Source: an uncultured SAR92 cluster bacterium (GTDB taxonomy: Bacteria > Pseudomonadota > Gammaproteobacteria > Pseudomonadales > Porticoccaceae). From it: a stretch of 64,000 nucleotides of DNA. A program made the translations under genes and the position numbers. This document shows positions 46,938 through 57,768 of this stretch, in pieces. The stretch spans positions 1 through 64,000 of the forward strand of contig CACJVE010000004.1 of assembly GCA_902596775.1 (NCBI GenBank), in the 5' to 3' direction. The notes under the pieces are model-generated. The model was not told where the DNA came from, did no database searches, and worked only from the letters and a program-made list of their open reading frames with translations. The number at the start of each line of letters is the position of its first letter. Position 1 is the stretch's first letter.

Positions 46938-48575
46938 TTAGCGTAATTTTCCGGCCCTTTTTAACCTTGCAGCTCGCCGAATATCTCTTTGCATGAAGTT
47001 CCTTAAATCTGACTCAGTTCCATCTCGCAGCCACTCCTCAGGATACTCTGCGGCCTTTGATCGATTTTTTTCTCTAAAAACAGCTCCATGACTGAATTTC
47101 TCGGTATATGGAACTGAGAATCCCGATGTAGATTGAGATAACCTTGCAAATAATTTTTGCCGTAAATCAGCAACAACTCCAAGATAAGATGGATCGTGAA
47201 TTAAATTATTCATCTCTTTGGGATCGTCCTTTATTGCATATAATTCTTCTGTATCCCAGAGACCATGATAAGTTATAAATTTGTAGTCATCAGTTCTCAG
47301 TGCAAACGTGGTAGGAGTGCTAGGATAATTAAATTCCCAATAGTACTCATACATGAGATCTTTTCGCCAATCACTCATCTGCTCTCCTTTACCTAAAGCA
47401 TAAAAACTTGCTCCAGCGAAATGATCAGGTGACTCTAACCCTGCTATATCAAGCATTGTTGGTGCAATATCAATATTAGCCGTAATCTCAGGGACAATAT
47501 GATTTTTTCGCAAATCACCACCCCAAGCTAAAAGAGGTACCCGCATTGACTCTTCGTATGCATTTCTTTTGTCGATAAGACCGTGCTCACCAAACATAAA
47601 ACCATTATCTCCCATCAACATAACAATAGTATCTTCAGCATGCCCATTTTCTTCTAGCCACTCAAAAATTCTTCCAATTCCGTCATCAACAGCTGATAGT
47701 GCTCTGTGATACCTCATTTTATAAGCCTGGACGTCGAGGGAACTGTGATATGGAAAATCAACACCATGCCAGCTATTTCGCTGATTTTTAACCCACATTG
47801 GCTTACCCTTATAATTTTCTTCAGTATCGGCTTGACTGTCAGGTATTGGGATCGTTCTATCAGAGTATTGATCTCTATGACGTTCAGCCGGTGCAAAATT
47901 TGCGTGGACCGCTTTATGAGATAAATATACAAAGAAAGGCTTGTCACTGGAGGATTTATGTTCATCGAGCCAGGACAAAGTATAGTCAGTGAGTTCATCT
48001 GTGATGTAACCCGTTTGTGGAACAGATTCACCATTTACATTCAACATATGCGAATTACCGTCGGGTCTTGTTGGATAATAGTTCCCTTGGCCCGCAAAAC
48101 TAACCCAATGATCAAAGCCTGGCTGAGGGTCGTCTAACTTTCTACCTGCCGATGCCGCCTCACCCATATGCCACTTACCAACAAAGGCGGTTTTATAACC
48201 TGACTCCTGAAGGTATTGCGGAAAGAAGATGGTTCCCTCTTTTGGCGGACTGTTATTATCAACCACTCCATGCTCGTGCATATATTGCCCGGTAAGTATA
48301 GTAGCTCTACTTGGCGAACATAATGCAGTCGTAACGAAGGCATTTTCAAAATGAACTCCCTCTTTTGCTAGTCGATCCATATGGGGAGTATCAATTACTG
48401 GATTCATAAATCCTAGTTCATCATACCTTTGATCATCTGTAAGAATGTAAATAACATTTAATCTATTATCGGGCTCCGAAACTATCTCTGTCTTTTGATT
48501 ATCACAAGAAATCAAAAACGATAATAACGCTACCATGCTGATGTTTTTAATATGACGAACTGTTTTCCCTTCCAT
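46938..48575 (-). CDS. Lipoprotein sulfatase (S1, GlcNAc-6-sulfatase-like wording)
   Basis: This 545-residue sulfatase has a lipobox, LSFLISC with C24, so it is probably membrane-anchored. Metal-binding YILTDDQRYDELG, the formylglycine C86 in TALCSPSRATILTGQYMHEHGV, FVGKWHMGE, YLSHKAVHANF, and MGDNGFMFGEHGLIDKRNAYEESMRVPLL are all seen. That set resembles S1_11/heparan N-acetylglucosamine-6-sulfatase-like enzymes, but the surrounding xylose genes suggest the target is sulfated xylose or xylan. It starts 36 bases after the GH3 gene and is followed 12 bases later by the next sulfatase. Confidence 0.9.
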   Translation of the reverse strand: MEGKTVRHIKNISMVALLSFLISCDNQKTEIVSEPDNRLNVIYILTDDQRYDELGFMNPVIDTPHMDRLAKEGVHFENAFVTTALCSPSRATILTGQYMHEHGVVDNNSPPKEGTIFFPQYLQESGYKTAFVGKWHMGEAASAGRKLDDPQPGFDHWVSFAGQGNYYPTRPDGNSHMLNVNGESVPQTGYITDELTDYTLSWLDEHKSSSDKPFFVYLSHKAVHANFAPAERHRDQYSDRTIPIPDSQADTEENYKGKPMWVKNQRNSWHGVDFPYHSSLDVQAYKMRYHRALSAVDDGIGRIFEWLEENGHAEDTIVMLMGDNGFMFGEHGLIDKRNAYEESMRVPLLAWGGDLRKNHIVPEITANIDIAPTMLDIAGLESPDHFAGASFYALGKGEQMSDWRKDLMYEYYWEFNYPSTPTTFALRTDDYKFITYHGLWDTEELYAIKDDPKEMNNLIHDPSYLGVVADLRQKLFARLSQSTSGFSVPYTEKFSHGAVFREKNRSKAAEYPEEWLRDGTESDLRNFMQRDIRRAARLKRAGKLR

Positions 48576-48611
48576 TTTTCTTCACCCTTTTGTTATTACT
48601 GCGGATATATC

Positions 48612-50945
48612 TCAATTTACGGTCAGTTTGGCAGATTTCAAATCAGATTGTCTCGAAGACGGTCCTATCATCAGGGTATAACTGCCCTGCTCCACCGTCC
48701 ATTCCATATCACGATTGTAATACGCGAGCATATCTGGCTCCACCAAAAATTCAATAGTTGCTGACTCGCCAGATTCTAAATAAATCCTTTTAAAACCTTT
48801 TAGTTCCTTAACTGGTCTTGTTATTTGACTAAAATCATCTCTGATATATAACTGAATAATTTCGGCGCCACCATACTTGCCAGTATTCGTAAGTTTCACC
48901 GAAATACTTGTGGACTCATCTGACTTTATTTGTTTTTTTGATAACTTTGGGGCTTCATATTCATAAGTGGAATAACTCAAGCCAAAACCAAACTCAAACA
49001 GATTTTTTGTTGGTGTATCGACAAATTTATGTCTGTAAGCCGATGGCTTGTGATCATAAATTGCTTGAAGATGTCCTACACTATATGGAATTGTTATTGG
49101 TAATTTTCCACTTGGATTTATTTGTCCCATTATGATGTCTGCCAGCGCCTCGCCACCTTTTGCTCCTGGCTCCCACGCCTCAATAATCACATCTATGTTT
49201 TCAACCAACCACGGTTCGGCAATCGGACGGCCATTTACAAGAATCACCACAATAGGTTTACCCATCATTTTGGCCGCTTGAATCATTTCTAACTGACGTC
49301 CAAATAATCCAAGAGAGGATCGAGCTACATTTTCTCCCGTTGTTTTCCCTTTCCTGTCATATCTCAAAGGATTTTCACCTACCGCTATAACGATCACATC
49401 CTGATCAGAGATACTCTCAACTACCCTGTTTATCTTTTCAGTAGTAATATCATTGACCTGACTGCCTACATCGACAAAATCTAATTCAATTCCTTCTACG
49501 GCCTCAAGTCCTTCTCTAATCGTCGTGATATTCTCATCAGGCTGCCGCATAACCCAATCACCAAGTATCGAATGATTATCAGCGTTAGGGCCGGTAAGCA
49601 TAATTTTAATTCCCGGCTTTAAAGGCAATACATCGCCCTTGTTTTTTAAAAGCACGATTGACTCACGTGCAATATCCAAGGAAGTTTGTTGATGCTCGGC
49701 CGTATGGATCGAATCTTTACTAACCTCTTTATCAACAATTGATTTCTCAAACAGTCCCAACCGAAACTTTGCTGTTAGGATTGGTCTTACTGAATCATCT
49801 ATTCTTCTCTCGCTTAACCGACCTTCTTTAACTAACTCTAAAACATACGGAGCAAAATTTGGACCATGCATATTCATGTCCATTCCTGCATCCACTGTCT
49901 GATAAACTGCCTCCTTTGGATTCTCAGCAACTTTGTGAAATGTATGCAGTCGGCTAACATCCATCCAGTCACTCACAACGAATCCGTCAAAATTCCAGTC
50001 CTCTCTCAAAACTTCCGTTAAAAGAAATTTACTTCCATGCGCAGGCTCTCCGTTAATCTCATTATGAGCTGCCATAAATGTAAAAACACCTGCTTCAATA
50101 GCTCTCTCAAATGGGGGGAAAAAATCTTCATACAAAGTTCTCATGGAGACATCCATTGGTGACAAATTTATCCCCGTTAACGGCTCACCGCCAGCTGCCC
50201 AGTGTTTTGCGTTCGCTACTACAGTATTTTTAGATGTAAAATCACCCTGCTGAAGACCCTGAATCATTGCTACACCCATTTCACCCACCAAATGCGTATC
50301 TTCTCCAAAGGTTTCGCCAACTCGGCCCCATCTTGGATCTCTCGCAAGATCAATATTTGGAGCAAAGGTCCAATGACTTCCAGTTGCTCTCATTTCAATT
50401 GCTGTTTGGATACTCGCTTTCTCGACAAGATCTATATTCCATGAGGACGCCATTGCAAGTGGTGCTGGATAGACTGTCGTACCGCGAACCATGGCATTTC
50501 CATGAATTGCGTCTATTCCAATAATCAAAGGTATTCCGAGACGACTTTCTTGAGCATGTTTTTGTAAGGTATTCGCTTCCTCGACGTCTAACACATGTAA
50601 AAAGGAGCCAACTAATCCAGATTTAATAGCATCTGGAATTTGAGACGAATGTAGATTGGGATAAAACCCGCTCGCATCGCTCTTCTTCAATTCCTCAATC
50701 GAGAGAAATTTCTCTGATCTTTTCAAATGGTTTATACCCACAAATTGAACCATTTGGCCGACTTTTTCTTCAATTGTCATTCTTCCCAATAAGTCCTCAA
50801 CCCTCTCATCGATTCCAAGAGTCGAATTCTTATAACGCGGCAAAATATCTTTTTTTAGATCTGTATTTTGTTGATCACAAGAGCTGATTAGAAAAGTTAA
50901 AAAAAAGAAAGGTATAGTTATTAAAACTTTTTTATTTATTCTCAT
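48612..50945 (-). CDS. GH3 glycosidase lipoprotein (beta-glucosidase/beta-xylosidase)
   Basis: This 777-residue GH3 enzyme is a probable lipoprotein (lipobox LISSC, C23). Domain 1 (TIM barrel) has GRMTIEEKVGQMVQF, GIDAIHGN, FAPNIDLARDPRWGRVGETFGED, KHWAAGGEP and the nucleophile D326 in FVVSDWMDVS. Domain 2 (alpha/beta sandwich) has DVIVIAVGENP and LVNGRPIAEPW. A fibronectin-III-like domain ends the protein. The sequence is BglX-like; in this locus xylo-oligosaccharides are the likely substrate, giving xylose. It follows GH10 by 37 bases. Confidence 0.93.
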   Translation of the reverse strand: MRINKKVLITIPFFFLTFLISSCDQQNTDLKKDILPRYKNSTLGIDERVEDLLGRMTIEEKVGQMVQFVGINHLKRSEKFLSIEELKKSDASGFYPNLHSSQIPDAIKSGLVGSFLHVLDVEEANTLQKHAQESRLGIPLIIGIDAIHGNAMVRGTTVYPAPLAMASSWNIDLVEKASIQTAIEMRATGSHWTFAPNIDLARDPRWGRVGETFGEDTHLVGEMGVAMIQGLQQGDFTSKNTVVANAKHWAAGGEPLTGINLSPMDVSMRTLYEDFFPPFERAIEAGVFTFMAAHNEINGEPAHGSKFLLTEVLREDWNFDGFVVSDWMDVSRLHTFHKVAENPKEAVYQTVDAGMDMNMHGPNFAPYVLELVKEGRLSERRIDDSVRPILTAKFRLGLFEKSIVDKEVSKDSIHTAEHQQTSLDIARESIVLLKNKGDVLPLKPGIKIMLTGPNADNHSILGDWVMRQPDENITTIREGLEAVEGIELDFVDVGSQVNDITTEKINRVVESISDQDVIVIAVGENPLRYDRKGKTTGENVARSSLGLFGRQLEMIQAAKMMGKPIVVILVNGRPIAEPWLVENIDVIIEAWEPGAKGGEALADIIMGQINPSGKLPITIPYSVGHLQAIYDHKPSAYRHKFVDTPTKNLFEFGFGLSYSTYEYEAPKLSKKQIKSDESTSISVKLTNTGKYGGAEIIQLYIRDDFSQITRPVKELKGFKRIYLESGESATIEFLVEPDMLAYYNRDMEWTVEQGSYTLMIGPSSRQSDLKSAKLTVN

Positions 50946-50982
50946 GAAAAATCCTTCGTCATTCTAGATAAATGATAATTAT

Positions 50983-52263
50983 TCAGGTCAAGGCGACTAC
51001 TAATTCATTACTTTCTGATAAATCAATATCAAGTATTTCTTTTTTGGAATGGGAGATCGAAGCCAAATATCGACCTTTGAAACCCCTAAATTTTAAATAC
51101 CCGTTATCATCAGTAGATACAATTGTTTTAGTCATCCATCTTTTGTTTATAAGTTCATACCAAACCATTCCATTAGGCTTAAATTGTAGATCTTTGTCAA
51201 TTAATGCTGCCTCAGGTTTTGGTACATTGTTTTTAGCGTATTCAAACGGTGTCCATGTAATCAAACCTGTCATTTTTGGTTGACTAAAAATTGCCGTCAT
51301 AAAATCCTCCGTGTACTGCGCCTGAAGATCACGATTAGAGGTTTCAAAATCAAACTCAGTGACTTGAAGTTCGGGCCCGAGACCAGAAAAATCATTAGCA
51401 ATGCGAATAATTTCTTCTGGTGGAGTTGGATTGAAACCTTTTGGAATGTGCGACTGAAAACCAATACCATCTATTGGAACGCCAGAATCTAATAAACCCT
51501 TAATATATCGGAAGTATCTCTTGCGATGTCTTACGTTATTTTTTGTCAATATACTGTAATCATTAATATATCTTTTAACGTTAGGATTCATATCTTTGAC
51601 AAGCTGAAACCATTCTTTGACAACATCTTTGCCTAAAATTCTCATGTACTCATCATGATTTACAGCCTCATTTAAAACATCCCACTCTGTAACTGGATAG
51701 TTAAAACTATTGACCATAAATTTGATGTGCTCGCGGATCGCTGATCCAAGCCCCTCTTGATCAGAGCGAAATCTCTCAATTGACTTGGGAGCTCGTCTGA
51801 ATTCTGGCCACACCAAACAGTGCCCCCTTACAGGAATTTTTTTTTGTTTGCACCACTCTAAAAAGGGTTCAGTAAATTTTGCATTATTTTTGTAATGTTT
51901 CCATTTTAAAGAATTCTCAGGTGTTAATTTATGGAATAAAACTTCACAAAAATCATGATAAAGTCCTCGAATCTCCGCCGAAAACTTTTTGTCGTAAAGA
52001 CGAGCAAGTTTAGGCGCAGCTCCAAATCCAAAATGATGCCTATACAGTGATAAATCAACCGTGATATTTTTGATTGGCTTTTTTGCAGAATCAATAATTC
52101 TTACTTTAAAATCGTCTTTACGATGTTTCTCGATCCGCTTATAAGCCTCTGTTCGCCAGACCGCACTGTCACTCATTCCTCTATATGATTTTGGCTCTGC
52201 TGCCAAACCAACAGTTGGAACAACAGGTAAAATTTTCAAAAACTGACGTCTATCAAACTTCAT
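50983..52263 (-). CDS. GH10 endo-beta-1,4-xylanase with extra N- and C-terminal sandwich segments
   Basis: This 426-residue protein opens with DRRQFLK, a twin-arginine-like signal. Before the GH10 barrel lies a small beta-rich segment (residues 52-80, DFKVRIIDSAKKPIKNITVDLS) that leads into HHFGFGAA, an architecture seen in GH10 proteins with N-terminal sandwich domains. The barrel has ENSLKWKHY, RGHCLVWPEFRR, acid/base E199 (TEWDVLNEAVNHDEY), INDYSI, GIGFQSHIP, and the nucleophile E303 (QVTEFDFET). A C-terminal segment (NGYLKFRGFKGRYLASI) forms a further beta-domain. It cuts xylan backbones in the periplasm. The stop of galM overlaps its ATG by 4 bases. Confidence 0.92.
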   Translation of the reverse strand: MKFDRRQFLKILPVVPTVGLAAEPKSYRGMSDSAVWRTEAYKRIEKHRKDDFKVRIIDSAKKPIKNITVDLSLYRHHFGFGAAPKLARLYDKKFSAEIRGLYHDFCEVLFHKLTPENSLKWKHYKNNAKFTEPFLEWCKQKKIPVRGHCLVWPEFRRAPKSIERFRSDQEGLGSAIREHIKFMVNSFNYPVTEWDVLNEAVNHDEYMRILGKDVVKEWFQLVKDMNPNVKRYINDYSILTKNNVRHRKRYFRYIKGLLDSGVPIDGIGFQSHIPKGFNPTPPEEIIRIANDFSGLGPELQVTEFDFETSNRDLQAQYTEDFMTAIFSQPKMTGLITWTPFEYAKNNVPKPEAALIDKDLQFKPNGMVWYELINKRWMTKTIVSTDDNGYLKFRGFKGRYLASISHSKKEILDIDLSESNELVVALT

Positions 52264-53249
52264 AAAATATTAAACGTTTTAAATTTTAAATTGATGTACT
52301 TATTTAATGAATTTTCTGGCCCAATAAAACAATTCGGAAAGTGCGTATGATTTGGTGAACATGGATAGAATTGTGGCTCCATACAAATCGCCCGATAACT
52401 TTTAAACGGCCCGCCCAGATGTTGGCCAGTATATAACTGAAGCCCCGGGTAATTTGTTTCTAATCGCAACATCAAGTCACGCGCACTGTTTTGAAGTATC
52501 ACAACAGATTCGTTGTTTAAAACATAATTGAAATCAGCACCACCCACCAGTTTTATTCTAGCATCATCACTCGAAACAAGTTCCGAAACCAATTTTTCCT
52601 GCCGCAGATCTAGAGATGTATTTATAATAGACGCAAAAGTCCCATCAGTAGTAAAGTCAGGATTAAATCTCGTAATTTCTTCCGAACCAATTTGAATAAA
52701 GTGCCCATAGATATCATTAACAGACTGTTCAAGGTTAAAGTAACTATGATTAGTTACACTAACCGGTGTTTCTTTAGTAGATTCGGCAGTGTAACTTACT
52801 CGTAGACTTCGATCCGCTTCCCAACTATACGTTACGGTTATGAGTAGGTCCCCGGGAAATCCTTGATCTCCATCGGGTGAGAGGTACTCTAGGCAAATAT
52901 GCTCCTTGCTTTTATGCTTCTCGTTCCAATAAACTTTATCAAAACCTCTTGGGCCACCATGTAATTGATTCTCCCCCTCATTGCTAGACAAAATATATTC
53001 AGTGTTCTGAGTTGAGTATCTGCTTTTCTCGATTCTATTTGAATATCTCCCAATCGTTGCTCCAATGTAATAGGGATCATTAATATAATCTTTATTATCT
53101 TGATATCCGAGCACGATATTTCTTTTTTCTGCCCCAAGGTTAATTTCGAGGGACTTTATTCTGGCACCATAATTCAGAAGCGTCGCCGTATCACCAAATT
53201 CATTATGAATACTCGTCTCCAAAAGTTTTGAATTCATATTTTTGATCAC
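52260..53249 (-). CDS. Aldose 1-epimerase
   Basis: This protein of 329 residues (or 325 from the second Met) matches the GalM family: NYGARIKSLEI, YIGATIGRYSNRIEK, NQLHGGPRGFDKVYW, the catalytic His in VSVTNHSYFNL, GGADFNYVL with an Asp, and the catalytic Glu in CMEPQFYP. It flips alpha/beta anomers of sugars; here probably alpha- and beta-xylose so that XylA receives its preferred anomer. No signal peptide is evident. It is the first gene of the left operon, next to the shared control region. Confidence 0.92.
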   Translation of the reverse strand: MIKNMNSKLLETSIHNEFGDTATLLNYGARIKSLEINLGAEKRNIVLGYQDNKDYINDPYYIGATIGRYSNRIEKSRYSTQNTEYILSSNEGENQLHGGPRGFDKVYWNEKHKSKEHICLEYLSPDGDQGFPGDLLITVTYSWEADRSLRVSYTAESTKETPVSVTNHSYFNLEQSVNDIYGHFIQIGSEEITRFNPDFTTDGTFASIINTSLDLRQEKLVSELVSSDDARIKLVGGADFNYVLNNESVVILQNSARDLMLRLETNYPGLQLYTGQHLGGPFKSYRAICMEPQFYPCSPNHTHFPNCFIGPENSLNKYINLKFKTFNIL

Positions 53250-53344
53250 TGTTTACTCGATGAGATTATGTGTTGCAACGCTTTAACTAAAGGTTTACAT
53301 TTTGTGACGCTTTAAAAAATTATATCAATAAAGAGCTCATTATC
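53250..53344. promoter_or_regulatory. Divergent control region of the xylan locus with 14-bp direct repeat
   Basis: The gap between galM and xylB contains two direct copies of TTGNNACGCTTTAA, at 53273-53286 and 53302-53315, exactly 29 bases apart. Each copy includes AAAGCGT on the other strand, resembling half of the operators bound by LacI-family repressors. On the minus strand a loosely matching TTTAGT-N17-TAATCT promoter lies across the first copy. This is a good place for one regulator to control both operons. No regulator gene lies inside the locus in this window. Confidence 0.6.
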
Positions 53345-54838
53345 GTGAAAATAGTACTAGGAATCGATCTTGGAACGCAAAGTTTAAAAACTGTGTGCTA
53401 TGACTATGATTCAAAATCACTTATTCATGTGCATGCGTCGCCACTTGAAGTTGACCGAGATGAAAACGGGAAGGCGGAGCAGAGTGCTAAAGATTGGCTT
53501 ATGGCTTTGAGAGAATGCACAAGAAATATACCGATAGAAATAAAAAATAACATTGAAGCCATTGGAGTTTCAGGTCAACAGCATGGATTTGTTGCGTTAG
53601 ATGAAAATGACGAGGTTCTGGTACCGGTTAAATTATGGTGTGACACCGCGACTCAAATGGAGGCAGACAGCTTAAATAATGAACTCGGTGGCATTGATAG
53701 AGTCATTTCAATAGCGGGCAATGCAATAATGACTGGTTACACTTGCCCAAAAATACTTTGGCTCAAAAATAATCGACCTGAAGAATATAACAAGCTGAAT
53801 ACAATTCTCCTTCCTCATGATTATATTAATTTTATAATGACGGGTGTGAAGTGCATGGAGCACGGCGATGCATCTGGAACTGGTTTTTTAAATATTAAAA
53901 AAAGAAGCTGGTCTATGGAGATCTTAAGCGCTTTAGATCCAGATAGAGATCTTTCAGTTTGTCTACCTCCCTTGGTAAGGCACGATCATTTTATTGGAAG
54001 AACATCAAAACAATTTTCGATTGATTTTGATCTGCCAGAAGGAATACCCGTCTCTTGCGGTGGTGGAGATAACATGATGGGAGCAATTGGAACTGGAAAT
54101 TTAACAGATGGCAAATTAACTATGAGTTTAGGTACCTCAGGGACTCTCTACGCATACTCTAGTAAACCCATTATCGATCCAAAAGGCGCCATAGCTGGAT
54201 TTTGCAGTTCCACAGATGGTTGGCTACCACTTTTATGTACCATGAATTGTACCGTTGCAACCGAGCTAATGCGCGATTTGGTTGGGAGATCGTTAGATGA
54301 ATTTAATAATGATCTCAATTCGATCCCACCTGGCAGTGGTGGTTTATTAACAATTCCATTTTTTAATGGAGAGCGAACTCCGAACTTACCGAAAGGCAAA
54401 GCATCATTGATTGGATTAACATCTCAAAATTGTACGCCTGCATATGTTTTGAGATCAGCAGTTGAAGGCGCTACTTATGCACTTCGATATGGATTAGATG
54501 AGCTAACTGCACTTGGATTAAGGGTAGACAAAATTATATTGACAGGCGGAGGCGCAAAAAGTCCTCAATGGCGCCAAATAGTGGCAGATATTTTTCACCT
54601 ACCTATTCAAATACTGAAAATCGAAGAAGGAGCCTCATTTGGGGCCGCACTTCAGGCGCTGTGGGTATTAATTCGGGAAAAAGACAAAAACATAAAATTG
54701 GATAAAATTATAACTGACCACTTGGCAGTTGATGAGGAAAAATCAACTCTTCCGAATTTAGAGTGCAAAAACATCTACAAAAAGGGATATAGTGATTATC
54801 AAAATGCAGTAAATCAAATTATACCGCTATTCAAATAA
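53345..54838 (+). CDS. xylB: Xylulokinase
   Basis: This 497-residue FGGY kinase starts with GTG. Motifs are [17 protein letters not shown] (phosphate 1), [30 protein letters not shown] (substrate contacts), [15 protein letters not shown] with the catalytic Asp, [13 protein letters not shown], and [17 protein letters not shown] (adenosine). It phosphorylates D-xylulose to xylulose 5-phosphate for the pentose phosphate pathway. It is the first gene of the right operon, 11 bases before xylA. Confidence 0.94.
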   Translation: MKIVLGIDLGTQSLKTVCYDYDSKSLIHVHASPLEVDRDENGKAEQSAKDWLMALRECTRNIPIEIKNNIEAIGVSGQQHGFVALDENDEVLVPVKLWCDTATQMEADSLNNELGGIDRVISIAGNAIMTGYTCPKILWLKNNRPEEYNKLNTILLPHDYINFIMTGVKCMEHGDASGTGFLNIKKRSWSMEILSALDPDRDLSVCLPPLVRHDHFIGRTSKQFSIDFDLPEGIPVSCGGGDNMMGAIGTGNLTDGKLTMSLGTSGTLYAYSSKPIIDPKGAIAGFCSSTDGWLPLLCTMNCTVATELMRDLVGRSLDEFNNDLNSIPPGSGGLLTIPFFNGERTPNLPKGKASLIGLTSQNCTPAYVLRSAVEGATYALRYGLDELTALGLRVDKIILTGGGAKSPQWRQIVADIFHLPIQILKIEEGASFGAALQALWVLIREKDKNIKLDKIITDHLAVDEEKSTLPNLECKNIYKKGYSDYQNAVNQIIPLFK

Positions 54839-54849
54839 GGAAAAAGTAT

Positions 54850-56193
54850 ATGAGCAGTGACTATTTTGTTGGAAATCGTGAATATTTTCCGAATGTTAAA
54901 AAAGTAATTTTTGAGGGCAAAGATTCTGATAATCCTTTTGCATTCAAAGCATACAATGAGAGTAAAGTTATCGCTGGAAAAACGATGCGAGAGCATCTTC
55001 GATTTGCAATATGCTACTGGCATTCGTTTTGTGCTGATGGAACAGATCCCTTTGGACCAGGAACACGAGTAAAACCATGGGATTCTAATCCAAAAGCTTT
55101 GAAAGCTGCAGAAGACAAAATGGATGCTGCTTTTGAATTATTCACTAAACTGAGTGTTCCCTACTACTGCTTCCATGATGTTGATATGGCGCCCGAGGGA
55201 AACAGCTTCAGTGAGAGAGAGAAAAATCTCAATCATATGGTCAAACTTGCAAGTGATCATCAAAAGGCAACAGGTGTAAAATTGTTATGGGGGACAGCCA
55301 ACGTTTTTTCTAATCCAAGATATATGAATGGCGCATCAACAAATCCAAACTTTGATGTAGTTGCTCATGCAGGGGCACAAGTAAAAGCCGCTTTAGATGC
55401 AACTGTAGAGCTAGGCGGTGAAAATTATGTGTTTTGGGGTGGTAGAGAGGGATACGTCTACCAGTTCAACACCAATACAGCAAGAGAACTAGATCATTTA
55501 GCTCAATTTTTAAGAATGGCGCGAGATTATGGTCGATCAATTGGCTTCGAGGGAACTTACCTTATCGAACCAAAACCAATGGAACCAATGTATCACCAAT
55601 ATGATGTTGATGCACAGACGGTAATTGGGTTTTTGAGACATCATGAACTAGATAAGGATTTCAAAATAAATGTTGAGGCAAATCATGCAACGCTTGCTGG
55701 TCACTCATTTGCGCATGAACTTCAAATGTGCACAGATGCGGGATTACTGGGTTCCATTGATGCGAATAGAGGAAATGCACAAAATGGTTGGGACACAGAT
55801 CAATTCCCAACCGACCTAAATGATGCTGTTCAAGCAATGATGGTTGTCCTCGCTGATGGTGGATTTAAAAGTGGTGGACTTAACTTTGATGCGAAAGTGA
55901 GACGTGAGTCAACTACAGTGGATGACCTAGTTATGGCCCACATTGGAGGTATGGATACTTTCGCACGAGCATTGATAATTGCAGACAATATACTAAGTAA
56001 CTCGAGCATTCCCTCCAATAAAATACAACGATATAAAAGTTTTGACTCAGGAATGGGTGCTTCTTTTGAGAAGGGTGAACTCACATTACAGCAGCTGAGA
56101 GATTATGCTGCGGAAGTGGGTGAACCGGATCAAATAAGTGGTAATCAAGAGCATCTAGAAAACATCATCAATGATTATATGTTTAGGAGCTAG
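54850..56193 (+). CDS. xylA: Xylose isomerase
   Basis: This 447-residue protein matches the class II (E. coli-like, ~440) xylose isomerase. Visible are [10 protein letters not shown] and GTDPFGPGT, the catalytic His in [47 protein letters not shown] (metal-binding Glu), [18 protein letters not shown] and [19 protein letters not shown]. It converts D-xylose to D-xylulose in the cytoplasm. An AAGGA ribosome site lies upstream. The next sulfatase starts 2 bases after the stop, tying sugar catabolism to desulfation in one transcript. Confidence 0.97.
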   Translation: MSSDYFVGNREYFPNVKKVIFEGKDSDNPFAFKAYNESKVIAGKTMREHLRFAICYWHSFCADGTDPFGPGTRVKPWDSNPKALKAAEDKMDAAFELFTKLSVPYYCFHDVDMAPEGNSFSEREKNLNHMVKLASDHQKATGVKLLWGTANVFSNPRYMNGASTNPNFDVVAHAGAQVKAALDATVELGGENYVFWGGREGYVYQFNTNTARELDHLAQFLRMARDYGRSIGFEGTYLIEPKPMEPMYHQYDVDAQTVIGFLRHHELDKDFKINVEANHATLAGHSFAHELQMCTDAGLLGSIDANRGNAQNGWDTDQFPTDLNDAVQAMMVVLADGGFKSGGLNFDAKVRRESTTVDDLVMAHIGGMDTFARALIIADNILSNSSIPSNKIQRYKSFDSGMGASFEKGELTLQQLRDYAAEVGEPDQISGNQEHLENIINDYMFRS

Positions 56194-56195
56194 AC

Positions 56196-57731
56196 TTGTT
56201 TGCTAGCAATTCTGACGCAATTCCTACTTTTAAAGTCTTTTCTTTACTAATTTCTTTATTGATCTCATATCCCGCTTTCACGGGACAGGATCAAAACAAG
56301 ACTTATTCTGATGAGGATATCGTTTCAGGAATAAGGGCATCTCTAAAAAGCGTCATAGATAGTAAAAAAGATCATTATGATAGCCCACCGAACGTAATTC
56401 TATTTTTAGCAGACGACACAAATTGGTTTGATATTGGTCCTTATGACAGACTCTATAAGTATACGCCAAAGAATGCGATTACTCCAAATATTGATAAACT
56501 TGCACGGGAGGGAATGATATTTACTTCTGCATTTACCTCGACTGCAATGTGCTCACCAACAAGACAGCAACTATATACTGGTATATATCCTGTCAAAAAC
56601 GGCGCTTATCCCAACCATGGTGATGCGTATGCAGGAACAAAGAGCTTGGTCCATTACTTTAAAGACAGCGGTTATCAAGTCGCGTTAGCAGGAAAAGGAC
56701 ATATTGCGCCTCAATCAGTCTACCCGTTCAAAAAAATTGGCAAGGAGGCAAAAGATAATTCAGGAGAGTCCACATTTGGCATTGAAGCAGTCTCTGAATT
56801 TATCAGCGATAGTCATAACAAACCATATTTCCTTGTCATCGCAAGCCATAATACTCATGGTCCTTGGTCGAGAGGTGATAGGTCTAAATACAGTGCAAAA
56901 AATATCAATGTGCCCTCTTTTATGATTGATACACCGCAGTTTAGAAATGATCTTGTCAGGTATTATGCCGAGGTATCTGATTTGGATAGAGAGGTTGGAT
57001 TGGTTGAAAACGCCCTGGCGGCAAATGGTCAGAAAGATAATACCATTTTCATATTCACTAGTGAGCACGGCGCTGGTATGCCGTTTGCAAAGTTCACTAC
57101 ATATGACGCTGGGCTCAAAGTCGCTTTCATCATGCGATGGCCAAATAAAATAAACGCCGACACAAAAAGTGATGCTCTTATTCAGTATGTGGATGTTGTG
57201 CCAACACTTTTGGAACTTGCAAACAAGCAAGCTCCTGAAAATATTGATGGTAAGAGCTTTAAAAAAGTAATCTTCAATCCAGATTTACCTCATCGTGATT
57301 TAGTATATGGTGTGCACACAACCAGAAATATAAGAGGAGGATCGAACTATCCTATCCGATCCATTAGAGATAAAACTCACAAGCTAATATTAAATCTTTT
57401 GCATGAAAGTAAATTTGAGAATTCAGGAACTAAAGGCATCAAATTAGGTAGAGGAATGCTTGGAGATTGGTACAAGGCTGGACAAGCAGGTAACGAGAGA
57501 GCACTTGAAAAAGTAGCAAGAGTAACAAAACGCCCAAAAATGGAGCTATACAACATTCAAAACGATCCCTTCGAGGAGTATAATCTCATTGATGAACCTG
57601 GGTCCGAGACAATTGTAGAGGCACTACTGCCAAGCTTAATTGCTTGGATGGACGATCAAGGAGATCTTGGGGTACAAACTGAATTGGAAGCATGTGATCA
57701 TACTACTGCGAGCTATAAAACATGCCCCTGA
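56196..57731 (+). CDS. Secreted sulfatase (S1, CSPTR type)
   Basis: This 511-residue protein starts with TTG, 2 bases after xylA, and has a hydrophobic signal at residues 12-30. Sulfatase motifs are FLADDTNWFDIGPYD, formylglycine C119 in AMCSPTRQQLYTG, LAGKGHIAP, VIASHNTHGPW and FTSEHGAGMPFAKFTTYDAG. It hydrolyses a sugar sulfate ester in the periplasm. The 60-residue insert between signal and first motif (DEDIVSGIRASLKSVIDSKK) is unusual and helical. Same general subfamily style as the sulfatase at 61050 (SEHGAG/TDHGDG, DAG/DSG loop). Confidence 0.88.
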   Translation: MFASNSDAIPTFKVFSLLISLLISYPAFTGQDQNKTYSDEDIVSGIRASLKSVIDSKKDHYDSPPNVILFLADDTNWFDIGPYDRLYKYTPKNAITPNIDKLAREGMIFTSAFTSTAMCSPTRQQLYTGIYPVKNGAYPNHGDAYAGTKSLVHYFKDSGYQVALAGKGHIAPQSVYPFKKIGKEAKDNSGESTFGIEAVSEFISDSHNKPYFLVIASHNTHGPWSRGDRSKYSAKNINVPSFMIDTPQFRNDLVRYYAEVSDLDREVGLVENALAANGQKDNTIFIFTSEHGAGMPFAKFTTYDAGLKVAFIMRWPNKINADTKSDALIQYVDVVPTLLELANKQAPENIDGKSFKKVIFNPDLPHRDLVYGVHTTRNIRGGSNYPIRSIRDKTHKLILNLLHESKFENSGTKGIKLGRGMLGDWYKAGQAGNERALEKVARVTKRPKMELYNIQNDPFEEYNLIDEPGSETIVEALLPSLIAWMDDQGDLGVQTELEACDHTTASYKTCP

Positions 57732-57768
57732 GTAGGGATTACTATTAGTAACTAAACGGAATTCTTTT

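Noticed and set aside
46938..48575. Heparan or mucin N-acetylglucosamine-6-sulfatase role
   Set aside because: Motif wording is similar, but there are no hexosaminidases or other glycosaminoglycan genes; all context is xylose.
48612..53249. A land-plant glucuronoarabinoxylan locus
   Set aside because: No GH67, GH115, GH43, GH51 or acetyl-xylan esterase is seen within the locus, and there are five sulfatases.
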